A stretch of 64,000 nucleotides of DNA from Cryobacterium sp. PH31-L1 (GTDB lineage Bacteria > Actinomycetota > Actinomycetes > Actinomycetales > Microbacteriaceae), in NCBI RefSeq assembly GCF_030063145.1, contig NZ_JASISM010000006.1, forward strand, positions 62,001-126,000, read 5' to 3'. The notes under the pieces were generated by a model. It saw nothing but the letters and a program-made list of their open reading frames with translations. It was not told where the DNA came from and searched no databases. Positions 9,255 to 17,639 of this stretch are shown one piece after another (positions within the stretch are counted from its first letter, which is position 1; each line of letters begins with the position of its first letter). The position numbers and the translations under genes are program-made.

Positions 9255-10301
9255 ATGTCCACACCAACTGGCTTGGGGGCGACCCCGCCCGAGATTCCGG
9301 CCGACGAACTCGCCGTGGCGAGTTCGGTTCCCGAGAGTCAGGGGCGCCTGATTTGGCGGCGTTTTGTCGGAAATAAAGTGGCCGTCGCCTCCGTCATCAT
9401 TCTGCTGCTCATCATCCTGTTTTCCTTCTCCGCCATCGGCATCGGCCCGATCCCCGGCTGGTGGCAGTACGGGTACAAGGCGCTCAACCCGCAGGTGAAC
9501 GGCGGCAACCCGACGCTCTCGCTGGTGCCACAGTTTCTTGGCGGCAACGGTATTTCGCTGGGGGAGCATCCCTTCGGCCAGGACCGCATCGGTAAGGACT
9601 ACTTCGCCATGACCATGCGCGGCATTCAGAACTCCGCGCTGGTCATGGTGGTTCTCGGTCTCATCGCGACCGTCGTTGGCGTGGTGGTGGGGGCCATCGC
9701 CGGCTACTACCGCGGCACCGTCGACGCCATTCTGATGCGTGTCACCGACGTCTTCATCGTGATTCCTGCCCTCGTGATCGGCTCCGTCGTCGGCCACTGG
9801 TTCGGCGCTCTCGGCGCCCCGGTGCTGGCCATCATGCTCGGCTTCTTCTCCTGGATGGGCATTGCCCGCCTGGTGCGCGGCGAATTCCTGTCGCTGAGGG
9901 AGCGCGAGTTCGTCGAGGCCGCCCGAGTCGCTGGCGCCAGCGACATGCGCATCATCTTCAAGCACATCCTGCCCAACGCTATGGGCGTCGTCATCGTGTC
10001 GGCGACGCTCATCATGGCTTCGGCCATTCTGCTCGAGACGGCGCTGAGCTATCTCGGCTACGGCATCCGCTCTCCCGATGTGTCTCTGGGCCTGCTGATC
10101 AGCTCGAACCAGTCGGCGTTCCAGACCCGGCCGTGGCTGTTCTGGTGGCCCGGCGCTTTCATCGTGTCGCTCGCGCTGCTGGTGAATTTTGTCGGCGACG
10201 GCCTGCGCGACGCCTTCGACCCGCGTCACCGCCGGTTCAAGCTCAGCAAGATGCGCGAAACCCGGCCGGAACCGGAACCGGAGCTGGAGACGCAGCCGTG
10301 A
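9255..10301 (+). CDS. DppC-type peptide ABC transporter permease (locus B)
   Basis: Second permease subunit, 348 residues. A cytoplasmic N-terminal tail is followed by helix 1, a long external loop rich in Gly/Trp/Tyr, the family motif HPFGQDRIGKDYFAMTMRG, and a core with the EAA loop EAARVAGASDMRIIFKHILPN. The C-terminal tail ends in alternating Pro-Glu residues. It begins immediately after the stop of the expanded permease. Only 20 bases separate its stop from the stop of the convergent PH-domain gene. Confidence 0.92.
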   Translation: MSTPTGLGATPPEIPADELAVASSVPESQGRLIWRRFVGNKVAVASVIILLLIILFSFSAIGIGPIPGWWQYGYKALNPQVNGGNPTLSLVPQFLGGNGISLGEHPFGQDRIGKDYFAMTMRGIQNSALVMVVLGLIATVVGVVVGAIAGYYRGTVDAILMRVTDVFIVIPALVIGSVVGHWFGALGAPVLAIMLGFFSWMGIARLVRGEFLSLREREFVEAARVAGASDMRIIFKHILPNAMGVVIVSATLIMASAILLETALSYLGYGIRSPDVSLGLLISSNQSAFQTRPWLFWWPGAFIVSLALLVNFVGDGLRDAFDPRHRRFKLSKMRETRPEPEPELETQP

Positions 10302-10321
10302 CGTCTCTAGGCCAGCAGGCC

Positions 10322-10930
10322 TCAGGCCAGCAGAATTGCGACAACGGATGCCACGGCGCCCGCCGCCAGCACGCCTGCCCGACCCCAAGCCCACACGACC
10401 ACCACCGGCGTCTGCGCGGCGAGCCCGCCGTCGATCAGGCCGTTTCGCTGCAGCGCGTCCCAGCGGGCGCGCACCAGCTGCGCCGCCTCGCCGGACTCAC
10501 TCCCCGGCAGGTCGCCGGGGCGTGGGGAGCCTCTGACGTAGGGCACCGGGTCTGTGCTTTTGCGGCGTCCGGAGCTCGTCAGGCTGCGGCCGGGGGCGGG
10601 CGCGCAGTACACCGCGAATTTACGCCCCGGCGTGTAGAGGGTGAGCGCGAACTTGGTGTCGACGTGCACGAGCGCCGCCCACGGCACCACGATGGTGCGC
10701 AGCGGATTGCGAATGGTCACGGCCGCGTCGCTGACACGCAGGTCTGGGCGCCACAGCACCTCCCAGACGAACAACACCACGAACAGGGCCGGAAGGACCA
10801 GCCAGCGGTTCGACAAAGTCGGGAGCAGAAACACGCTCACCGCGCTGGCGGCGGCAACGCCCGCGAACACGGCGGCGATGATGCGGTTGAACCGCGAGTA
10901 GAAGATATTCGGGTCGGCAGCGACGGGCAT
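10322..10930 (-). CDS. Membrane protein with bacterial PH (bPH_6-like) domain, antisense in locus B
   Basis: The product has two N-terminal membrane helices (about residues 16-36 and 40-58), a beta-rich segment matching the bacterial PH_6 type (RVSDAAVTIRNPLRTIVVPW, then KFALTLYTPGRKFAVYCAP), and one C-terminal helix. I chose the ATG at 10930 over an upstream one at 10963 because it gives 202 residues, the same length as the locus C paralogue. The gene lies opposite to the importer operon, convergent with the permease gene and divergent from the ATPase gene, whose start is 59 bases away. A function in transport is suggested only by this conserved position. Confidence 0.75.
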   Translation of the reverse strand: MPVAADPNIFYSRFNRIIAAVFAGVAAASAVSVFLLPTLSNRWLVLPALFVVLFVWEVLWRPDLRVSDAAVTIRNPLRTIVVPWAALVHVDTKFALTLYTPGRKFAVYCAPAPGRSLTSSGRRKSTDPVPYVRGSPRPGDLPGSESGEAAQLVRARWDALQRNGLIDGGLAAQTPVVVVWAWGRAGVLAAGAVASVVAILLA

Positions 10931-10989
10931 GCAGCCATGCTGCCAGATTTTGAACGCACCCACCGCACGAGCAGCGAAAGCAGGACTTC

Positions 10990-12777
10990 ATGACCGACCA
11001 GGTGACGACCACATTCTCCGGCCCCGTACTGCAGGTCACTGATCTCACGGTGCACTTCGGTGTCGATAACGTCTGGGTGCCGGCCGCGCTCAAACTGAAC
11101 TATTCGATCGAGCGGGGCAAGGTGCTCGCCATCGTCGGCGAGTCCGGCTCTGGCAAGAGCGCGAGCTCCATGGCCATCCTCGACCTGTTGCCCGAGAACA
11201 GTCGCATTTCCGGCAGCGTCAAGCTCAGCGGCCGGGAACTCATGGGCCTGAAGCCGGCGCAGATGCACAAGGTGCGCGGCGGGCAGATCGCCATGATCTT
11301 TCAGGAGCCAATGACGGCACTCAACCCGGTCTACACGATTGGGTTCCAGATCATCGAGACCCTGCGCGCTCACTTCGGCATGTCACCCTCCCAGGCCAAG
11401 GCCCGTGCCCTGGAGTTGCTCGACATGGTCGAGTTGCCCGATCCGCTCAAAGCATTCAACTCCTACCCGCACCAGTTGAGCGGCGGGCAACGCCAGCGCG
11501 CGATGATCGCCCAGTCCATCTCTTGCGACCCCCAGTTGCTCATCGCCGACGAACCCACGACCGCCCTCGACGTGACGGTGCAGGCCGAGATCCTCGACTT
11601 GCTGCGGAGCCTGCGCGACCGCCTCGACAGCGCCATCCTCTTGATCACCCACGATATGGGCGTGGTCGCTGACCTCGCCGATGACATCGCCGTCATGCGC
11701 CGCGGTGTCATCGTGGAGCGCGGCACCGTCGACCAGATCTTCAACGAACCCACCCATCCGTACACGATTGCCCTGCTGCAGGCCGTGCCGCATCTCGGGC
11801 AGCGCGGTGACGACGCGATCGACATGACCGCGGCGCTCGCCATTGGCACCGACATCGTGGTGGATGCCGTGCTCGCTGCCCGCATCGAGGTCAACGAGCG
11901 ACTGGCCAATGAGGCGGCTTCGGCCGCGCGCAACGACAGCCGCGAAGTCGTCGTCAAGTTCGACGATGTCGTCATCGAGTACCCCAAACACGGTCGCGTC
12001 GCGGCGTTCCGCGCAGTCGACAAGGTCAACCTCTACGTACGACAGGGCGAGGTGCTGGGGCTCGTGGGGGAGTCGGGCTCCGGCAAGACCACCCTCGGAC
12101 GCGCCGCCATCGCATTGCTGCCGATCACCGAGGGGTCGTTGCACGTGGCCGGCCAGGATATCTCGAAGGCCAGCCGGGAGGAGATCCACCGGCTGCACAA
12201 GAGTGTCGGCATCGTCTTTCAGGACCCGTCGTCTTCGCTCAACCCACGGATGCCCATCGGTGACAGTATTGGGGAACCCCTCAAACTGGCCAAGGGGCTG
12301 AAGGGCGCCGGCCTCAGTGCCGAGGTGGAGCGACTGCTTGACAGCGTCGAGCTGCCGCGAGGGTACCGCAGCCGCTTTCCGCACGAACTGTCCGGAGGCC
12401 AGAAGCAACGCGTGGGCATCGCCCGCGCGCTCTCGCTCGAACCCAAGGTGCTCATCGCTGACGAGCCCACCAGCGCGCTCGACGTGTCGGTTCAGGCCCG
12501 AGTTCTGGAGCTGATCCAGTCCCTGCAGCAGCAGATGAACTTCGCCTGCCTGTTCATCACTCACGACCTCGCCGTAATCGACGTGCTCGCTGACCGCATC
12601 GCCGTTATGCACCACGGTCGCATCGTGGAAACCGGCACGCGGGATGAGATTCTGCGCTACCCGAAAGACCCCTATACCCAGCGGCTGCTGGCGGCCGTTC
12701 CGATTCCCGACCCCACCGAACAGCGTGCCCGCCGTGAGCTGCGCCGCGAATTGTTGGCCGCCGGCATCGACGAGTAG
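10990..12777 (+). CDS. Peptide ABC transporter ATPase, fused DppD-DppF type (locus B)
   Basis: Fused double ATPase of 595 residues. NBD1 has Walker A GESGSGKSA at 50-58 (Ala in place of the last Thr), IFQEPMTALNP, signature LSGGQRQR and Walker B LLIADEPTTALD. NBD2 has Walker A GESGSGKTT at about 360-368, VFQDPSSSLNP, LSGGQKQR and LIADEPTSALD. The antisense PH gene separates it from its permease genes, so it needs either read-through of antisense RNA or its own promoter in the 59 bases before it, where I find no clear -35/-10 pair. A short AGGA precedes the ATG. Confidence 0.92.
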   Translation: MTDQVTTTFSGPVLQVTDLTVHFGVDNVWVPAALKLNYSIERGKVLAIVGESGSGKSASSMAILDLLPENSRISGSVKLSGRELMGLKPAQMHKVRGGQIAMIFQEPMTALNPVYTIGFQIIETLRAHFGMSPSQAKARALELLDMVELPDPLKAFNSYPHQLSGGQRQRAMIAQSISCDPQLLIADEPTTALDVTVQAEILDLLRSLRDRLDSAILLITHDMGVVADLADDIAVMRRGVIVERGTVDQIFNEPTHPYTIALLQAVPHLGQRGDDAIDMTAALAIGTDIVVDAVLAARIEVNERLANEAASAARNDSREVVVKFDDVVIEYPKHGRVAAFRAVDKVNLYVRQGEVLGLVGESGSGKTTLGRAAIALLPITEGSLHVAGQDISKASREEIHRLHKSVGIVFQDPSSSLNPRMPIGDSIGEPLKLAKGLKGAGLSAEVERLLDSVELPRGYRSRFPHELSGGQKQRVGIARALSLEPKVLIADEPTSALDVSVQARVLELIQSLQQQMNFACLFITHDLAVIDVLADRIAVMHHGRIVETGTRDEILRYPKDPYTQRLLAAVPIPDPTEQRARRELRRELLAAGIDE

Positions 12778-12796
12778 GCGGATCACCGAGCCATCC

Positions 12797-12840
12797 CAGA
12801 GTCTGCGACAGATTCCCGTGTTGTTGCAGAGCCTGCGACA
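12797..12840. repeat. 14-base direct repeat, 30-base period
   Basis: CAGAGTCTGCGACA (12797-12810) recurs as CAGAGCCTGCGACA (12827-12840), 13 of 14 bases identical, immediately downstream of the locus B ATPase gene. Its origin is unknown. Confidence 0.6.
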
Positions 12841-12927
12841 CAGCGCGTGCCGCTCGTCGATGTCGACGACCTGCGCGCTACACGCGCGCCCATCGTAGCT
12901 GAGCACGCCTAATTTCGGACTGCACTT

Positions 12928-12966
12928 TTGAGCAATATGCATCTCATTTACCCTTCTATTGAGCAA
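12928..12966. repeat. TTGAGCAA direct repeats, 31-base period, upstream of locus C
   Basis: TTGAGCAA occurs at 12928-12935 and 12959-12966, each followed shortly by ATCTCAT. A spacing of 31 bases is three helical turns, which suits two regulator dimers on one face of the DNA. A regulator site is inferred. Confidence 0.5.
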
Positions 12967-12990
12967 ATCTCATGCTATTTGGGCAATTGC

Positions 12991-13006
12991 GTTACCAGTG
13001 TGTAAC
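12991..13006. promoter_or_regulatory. Palindrome GTTAC-N6-GTAAC upstream of locus C
   Basis: The inverted repeat GTTACCAGTGTGTAAC lies about 40 bases before the candidate -10 element of locus C. It could be an operator; the arms are short. Confidence 0.4.
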
Positions 13007-13044
13007 GTTTCGCCACTTTCCGGTCGGGCGTCCTTCCCCCGACC

Positions 13045-13050
13045 TAGGGT
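13045..13050 (+). promoter_or_regulatory. Candidate -10 element of locus C
   Basis: TAGGGT lies 75 bases before the receptor start, matching the candidate -10 of locus B at 5725. No good -35 is visible. Confidence 0.35.
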
Positions 13051-13062
13051 CGAGACACCACC

Positions 13063-13099
13063 ATGGCGGCGGCGTGACAAAAGATTACGCCGTCGCCAT
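13063..13099 (+). promoter_or_regulatory. Leader hairpin in the locus C 5' region
   Basis: ATGGCGGCGGCGT (13063-13075) pairs with ACGCCGTCGCCAT (13087-13099) at 12 of 13 positions around an 11-base loop. If transcription starts about 7 bases after TAGGGT, the hairpin lies near the 5' end of the mRNA and may stabilise it or control translation. Confidence 0.5.
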
Positions 13100-13125
13100 T
13101 TGCACACGATCGCACAGGAGGAACA

Positions 13126-14928
13126 ATGAGATTCAGACGTATCGGGGCAGTAATTGCCGCGGTTGGCGCCGCAACGCTCGTCTTATCCGGCTGCTCGGCA
13201 CCCACTGCCGAGTCCGGGCTCGATGAGGGAACGAGTGTCGACGTCGCGTGGAACCAGCCGTTCTTCTCGTACAACGGTTTGACGTCGTTCGGCAATGCGA
13301 CAGCGAACAACAACATCACGTATATGACGAACGACTGGTTCAACTACTACGACAACACGCCGGAGTTGAAGCAGAACGAGTCGTACGGCAGTTACGAGCT
13401 GGTGACGGAAGACCCGCTCACTGTCAAGTACACCCTCGCTGACGACGTCAAGTGGTCTGACGGAACCGCAGTAGATGCGTCCGACCTTCTCCTGAGCTGG
13501 GCGGCAAACTCCCGCGCGCTCGACACTCCAGACTTCGACTCCAATGATTTCGTCGACCCGGACACCGGTGAGTTCACCGACGCGTTCCCGGACGACGTAG
13601 TCTACTTCGACTCCGGTGCCCAGGCCGACTCCGGCCTCGGCCTCGTGCACGACGTTCCAGAGATCAGCGACGACAACCGCTCGATGACCATGGTCTACTC
13701 GGCGCCGTACGTCGACTGGGAGCTCGCCCTCTACGCCCCGCTCCCGGCGCACGTGGTCGCGAAGAACGCCCTCGGCCTCGACGACAATGAGGAAGCCAAG
13801 GCCGCTCTCGTCACTGCGATTCAGGACAACGACACCGCGTCGCTCGCCAAGATCTCCTCCTTCTGGAACTCGGGCTTCAACTTCACCTCGCTTCCGGACG
13901 ACCCCGAGCTCTATGTCGGAACCGGCCCGTACACGATCTCCGCTTTCGTGGCCGATCAGTACATCACGATGAAGGCCAACCCGGAGTACACCGGTGAGAA
14001 CAAGCCGTCGATCGAAGAGGTCACCGTGCGTTTCATCACGGACCCACTCGCATCCGTTCAGGCTCTCGAAAACGGCGACGTCGATGTCATCTCCCCCCAG
14101 TCCACGTCTGACCTGGTCACCGCGCTCGACGCGCTCGACAAAGTCACCGTACTCAAGGGTGAAGAAGGCACCTATGAGCACATCGACCTGCAGTTCGACC
14201 AGGGCAAGAGCGGCGTCTTCAATGACCCGCTGGTGCGCGAAGCGTTCATGAAGGTCGTTCCTCGTCAGGAGATCCTCGACAAGCTGATCAAGCCCATCGT
14301 CGGTGAGGACGCAACCCTGCGCGGTTCACAGATGATCGTTCCCGGTGCAGAAGGCTACGACGATTCCGTCGCCGGCAACAGCTCGGCCGACTACGCCGCG
14401 GTCGACGTGGAGGGTGCCAAAGCCCTCATCGCCCAGTCCGGTGCGACTAACCTCGACGTGACATTGCTCTACGCATCCACGAACCCGCGTCGTGTCAACG
14501 AGTTTGCGCTGATCCAGGCCAGTGCAGCCCTCGCCGGCTTCAATGTGCTCGACGGCGGCAGCGCCGAATGGGGCGGAATTCTTGGCACCCCCGGTGCCTA
14601 CGATGCTTCCCTCTTCGGATGGCAGTCGACCAGTCTCGGCGTCTCGAGCGCCGGACCGAACTTCGAAACCGGTGGCATCAACAACCACAACTTCTTCTCC
14701 AACGCCGAAGCCGACGCTGTGATCAAGAAGCTCAACGTCGAGTTCGACCCCGCGACGCAGATCGAGCTTCAGCAGGAGATCGACAAGATCCTGTGGGAGA
14801 ACTTCTACGGTGTGACCATCTTCCAGTTCCCCGGAGTGACGGCATTCAATGACAGCGTCACGGGCATCGACCCGTCGATTCTGGCGCCGACTATCTTCTG
14901 GAACATCTGGGATTGGAAACTCGCCTAG
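13126..14928 (+). CDS. Peptide ABC transporter substrate-binding lipoprotein (locus C)
   Basis: SBP_bac_5 family receptor, 600 residues. The signal sequence MRFRRIGAVIAAVG leads into the lipobox LSGC, with Cys23 as the predicted lipid-anchored residue. AGGAGG at 13116-13121 fixes the ATG. Segments such as KWSDGTAV, SMTMVYSAPYVDWELAL and PRQEILDKLI align with the locus B receptor, supporting common origin, but the two have diverged strongly and may bind different peptides. The 3' end is followed by a perfect hairpin before the permease gene. Confidence 0.92.
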   Translation: MRFRRIGAVIAAVGAATLVLSGCSAPTAESGLDEGTSVDVAWNQPFFSYNGLTSFGNATANNNITYMTNDWFNYYDNTPELKQNESYGSYELVTEDPLTVKYTLADDVKWSDGTAVDASDLLLSWAANSRALDTPDFDSNDFVDPDTGEFTDAFPDDVVYFDSGAQADSGLGLVHDVPEISDDNRSMTMVYSAPYVDWELALYAPLPAHVVAKNALGLDDNEEAKAALVTAIQDNDTASLAKISSFWNSGFNFTSLPDDPELYVGTGPYTISAFVADQYITMKANPEYTGENKPSIEEVTVRFITDPLASVQALENGDVDVISPQSTSDLVTALDALDKVTVLKGEEGTYEHIDLQFDQGKSGVFNDPLVREAFMKVVPRQEILDKLIKPIVGEDATLRGSQMIVPGAEGYDDSVAGNSSADYAAVDVEGAKALIAQSGATNLDVTLLYASTNPRRVNEFALIQASAALAGFNVLDGGSAEWGGILGTPGAYDASLFGWQSTSLGVSSAGPNFETGGINNHNFFSNAEADAVIKKLNVEFDPATQIELQQEIDKILWENFYGVTIFQFPGVTAFNDSVTGIDPSILAPTIFWNIWDWKLA

Positions 14929-14963
14929 CCACGAGAAGTCCTCGTTGGATTGACGTGCTGTTG

Positions 14964-14993
14964 AGGCGCTGGGACCACTCGGTCCCAGCGCCT
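14964..14993 (+). terminator. Stem-loop after the locus C receptor gene
   Basis: A perfect 13-bp stem, AGGCGCTGGGACC with GGTCCCAGCGCCT, closes a 4-base loop 35 bases after the receptor stop. Its position matches the hairpins of loci A and B although the sequences differ. Confidence 0.7.
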
Positions 14994-15025
14994 TCCACCC
15001 GACTATAGGCAGGTAGCCACCGCTC

Positions 15026-16558
15026 ATGGCTTCATTTGTATTCCGGCGCCTCATTGCCGCCGTCATCGTTCTTCTCGCAGCCACCTTTCTGATGTACATG
15101 TTGGTCGCCCTTTCTGGCGACCCGCTCAAGGAACTCCGCGAGAGCAGCGCACCGAACAAGCTCGAACTGATGCAGTCGTTGAGTCAGAGGCTCAACCTCG
15201 ACGTACCCCCCTTCTTTCGCTACTTCTTGTGGCTCGGCGGCGTTGGTCAGTGTTTTGTCGGTGCCTGTGATTTCGGCGTCAACGTTCAAGGCCTCCCCGT
15301 CGTAGTCCTGCTGCAGCAGGCCATGGGATCAACACTGCAGTTGGTCACCGGCGCCCAGATCATCGCCATCATCGTCGGCCTGATCGTTGGTATCACCACG
15401 GCGCTCCGCCAGTACAGCGGCTACGACTACACCATCACCTTTGCGTCGTTCCTCTTCTTCTCCCTGCCCATCTTTTGGGTGGCAGTGCTGCTCAAGCAAT
15501 ACATCGCCATCGGGTTCAACAACTGGTTGGCCGATCCCATCATCGGAATACCGGTCATGATCGGCATATCGCTCGTGTCGGGACTGCTCTGGATGTCGCT
15601 CCTCGGCGGTGCCGCGCGGCGCCGGTGGATCACGCTCGGGGTGGCAACGGCGTCGACCCTGGCGTTGCTGGCCTACTTCGAGATGTCCGACTGGTTCACC
15701 TCACCGAGCGTCGGCATCGTCGGTGTTTCCGTTACCGCTATCGCCGCAGCCCTCGGCGTCACGGCCGTCTCGGTTGGCCTTAAGGACAAGAACGCACTGC
15801 GTGGCGCTCTCGCCACCGCCGCCCTGGGAATCGTCCTGTACTACCCGATGACCTATTTCGTTTTCCGGAGTATGTCGCTTTCACTGTTCTTCGCCCTCGC
15901 CCTCGGCGCGGTCGTTGCCGGCGGTGCAATCGGCTATTTCCTGGGAGGCCGCGATCGCTGGCAGTCGGCCCGTACCTCGGCCGTCGTCGCTATGATCATC
16001 GGTGCGGTGATCGCCATCGACGGCCACCTGCTGTACTGGAACGACTACGTTAACTCCAGCCGGGTCAACGGTCGACCGGTGGCGACCATCGGCTCGGTCA
16101 CGCCGAACCTGGGCGGCAACTTCTGGATTCAGGGCATCGACACCTTCACCCACCTGCTATTGCCGACCATCGCGATCATCCTCATTTCCTTCGCCAGCCT
16201 CACCCGCTACACGAGGGCGAGCATGCTCGAGGTGATGAACCAGGACTATATCCGCACGGCCAGGTCAAAGGGACTCACCCAGCGCACCGTCGTGGTTCGT
16301 CACGCCCTTCGCAACGCGCTCATTCCGATCGCGACGGTGATCGCACTCGACATCGGAGCATTGATCGGCGGCGCGGTGATCACCGAGTCCGTGTTCGGCT
16401 GGAGCGGTATGGGCAGGCTATTCCAAAACGGCATCGACCACGTTGATCCGAACCCGGTCATGGCGTTCTTCGTCGTGACCGGCCTCCTCGCCGTGATCTT
16501 CAACCTGCTCGCCGACCTCCTGTACGCGTCCCTCGACCCGAGAATCAGGGTGTCCTAA
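15026..16558 (+). CDS. Expanded DppB-type peptide ABC transporter permease (locus C)
   Basis: Permease of 510 residues, identical in length to the locus B counterpart. The conventional N-terminal helix (VFRRLIAAVIVLLAATFLM) and the C-terminal core with the EAA loop (YIRTARSKGLTQRTVVVRHA) flank a central hydrophobic insertion of about 170-180 residues, roughly 170-350, with several predicted membrane helices. Conserved landmarks on either side of the insertion (ALRQYSGYD before, NGRPVATIGS after) are shared with locus B. The stop codon overlaps the next start by one base (TAATG). Confidence 0.9.
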   Translation: MASFVFRRLIAAVIVLLAATFLMYMLVALSGDPLKELRESSAPNKLELMQSLSQRLNLDVPPFFRYFLWLGGVGQCFVGACDFGVNVQGLPVVVLLQQAMGSTLQLVTGAQIIAIIVGLIVGITTALRQYSGYDYTITFASFLFFSLPIFWVAVLLKQYIAIGFNNWLADPIIGIPVMIGISLVSGLLWMSLLGGAARRRWITLGVATASTLALLAYFEMSDWFTSPSVGIVGVSVTAIAAALGVTAVSVGLKDKNALRGALATAALGIVLYYPMTYFVFRSMSLSLFFALALGAVVAGGAIGYFLGGRDRWQSARTSAVVAMIIGAVIAIDGHLLYWNDYVNSSRVNGRPVATIGSVTPNLGGNFWIQGIDTFTHLLLPTIAIILISFASLTRYTRASMLEVMNQDYIRTARSKGLTQRTVVVRHALRNALIPIATVIALDIGALIGGAVITESVFGWSGMGRLFQNGIDHVDPNPVMAFFVVTGLLAVIFNLLADLLYASLDPRIRVS

Positions 16559-17622
16559 TGACCGATTCCACGCCCTCCCTACACGTGCAGCCCGGCCCGC
16601 CCGACGAAACCTCGATTGAACAACGCGAAACGGTCGGGCTCAGCCAGGGCCAGATCGTTCGCAAACGCTTCGTTCACCACAAGGGTGCCGTCGTCTCGAT
16701 CTTCGTTCTCGCTTTTGTGATCGTGCTCGCGTTCAGCTCGGTCGGTCTCCACGTCTGGGGTCTGAACACGGCCGGGTGGTGGCCCTGGCACTGGAACGCC
16801 ACGCCGCCGCTGGTCAACCGCGGATTTCCGACCCTGAACCTGATCCCGGGTCCCGGTTTCGGCATCGGGCCGCACCCCTTCGGCCAGGACGAGATCGGCA
16901 AAGATATCTTTGCCCTGGTCATGCGCGGCACGCAGCAATCCATCATGATCATGGTGCTGGTCGGACTGGTCGGAACCGGAATGGGCGTTCTGATCGGCTC
17001 CCTGGCGGGCTTCTACCGCGGAATCGGCGATGCCCTCCTCATGCGCTTCACCGACGTGATCATCACCATCCCGTTCATCGTGGTGGGTGCGGTGATCGGC
17101 CGCTCGATCGGAGCTGCCGGTCTCGGAGCTGCCATTCTGGGCCTTGCCCTGGGGCTCTTCGCCTGGACCGGGCTCGCCCGGCTGGTGCGTGGGGAGTTCC
17201 TTTCCCTGCGCGAACGCGAGTTCATCGACGCAGCCAGGGTCTCCGGGGCGAGTGACGCCCGCATCATCTTCAAGCACATCCTGCCCAACGCGGTCGGTGT
17301 GATCATCGTCAGCGCCACCCTGCTCATGGCCGGAGCCATCCTCGCTGAAACCGCGCTGAGCTTCCTCGGCTACGGCGTCCGCAATCCTGACACGTCGCTC
17401 GGCCTGATCGTGGCCCAGAACGTGGCCGCGTTCGCGACCCGCCCCTGGCTGTTCTGGTGGCCGGGTGTGTTCATCATCGTCATCGCCCTCACCGTGAACT
17501 TCATCGGTGACGGTCTGCGCGACGCATTCGACCCGCGTCAGAAGAAGATGCCGTCCGCGAAGTCTCTGCGGAAAGCGGATGCCCGTCGGGCGCGCGCTGC
17601 GCGCGCCTCCAGCACGGTCTAG
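16558..17622 (+). CDS. DppC-type peptide ABC transporter permease (locus C)
   Basis: Second permease subunit, 354 residues. The order is a polar N-terminal tail, helix 1, a Trp/Gly-rich external loop, HPFGQDEIGKDIFALVMRG, then the core with EAA loop DAARVSGASDARIIFKHILPN. The C-terminal tail is rich in Lys, Arg and Ala. It is translationally coupled to the expanded permease and converges on the antisense PH-domain gene, 17 bases from stop to stop. Confidence 0.92.
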   Translation: MTDSTPSLHVQPGPPDETSIEQRETVGLSQGQIVRKRFVHHKGAVVSIFVLAFVIVLAFSSVGLHVWGLNTAGWWPWHWNATPPLVNRGFPTLNLIPGPGFGIGPHPFGQDEIGKDIFALVMRGTQQSIMIMVLVGLVGTGMGVLIGSLAGFYRGIGDALLMRFTDVIITIPFIVVGAVIGRSIGAAGLGAAILGLALGLFAWTGLARLVRGEFLSLREREFIDAARVSGASDARIIFKHILPNAVGVIIVSATLLMAGAILAETALSFLGYGVRNPDTSLGLIVAQNVAAFATRPWLFWWPGVFIIVIALTVNFIGDGLRDAFDPRQKKMPSAKSLRKADARRARAARASSTV

Positions 17623-17639
17623 CGCTCATGTTTCGGGTT

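Larger units (their letters stand above)
12778..13125. other. Intergenic region between loci B and C (348 bases)
   Basis: No gene is supported here. The first 120 bases are GC-rich and contain a 14-base direct repeat. From about 12900 to 13010 the sequence becomes AT-rich and carries a second pair of direct repeats and a small palindrome, as expected of a regulated promoter. A -10-like TAGGGT, a leader hairpin and a strong ribosome-binding site (AGGAGG, 13116-13121) lead into the receptor C gene. Confidence 0.7.

Noticed and set aside
8715..10394. Open frame of 559 residues on the minus strand opposite the locus B permeases
   Set aside because: It is a shadow: the composition (His, Asp, Arg, Gly runs) is that of an antisense high-GC frame and it crosses two well-supported genes and part of a third.
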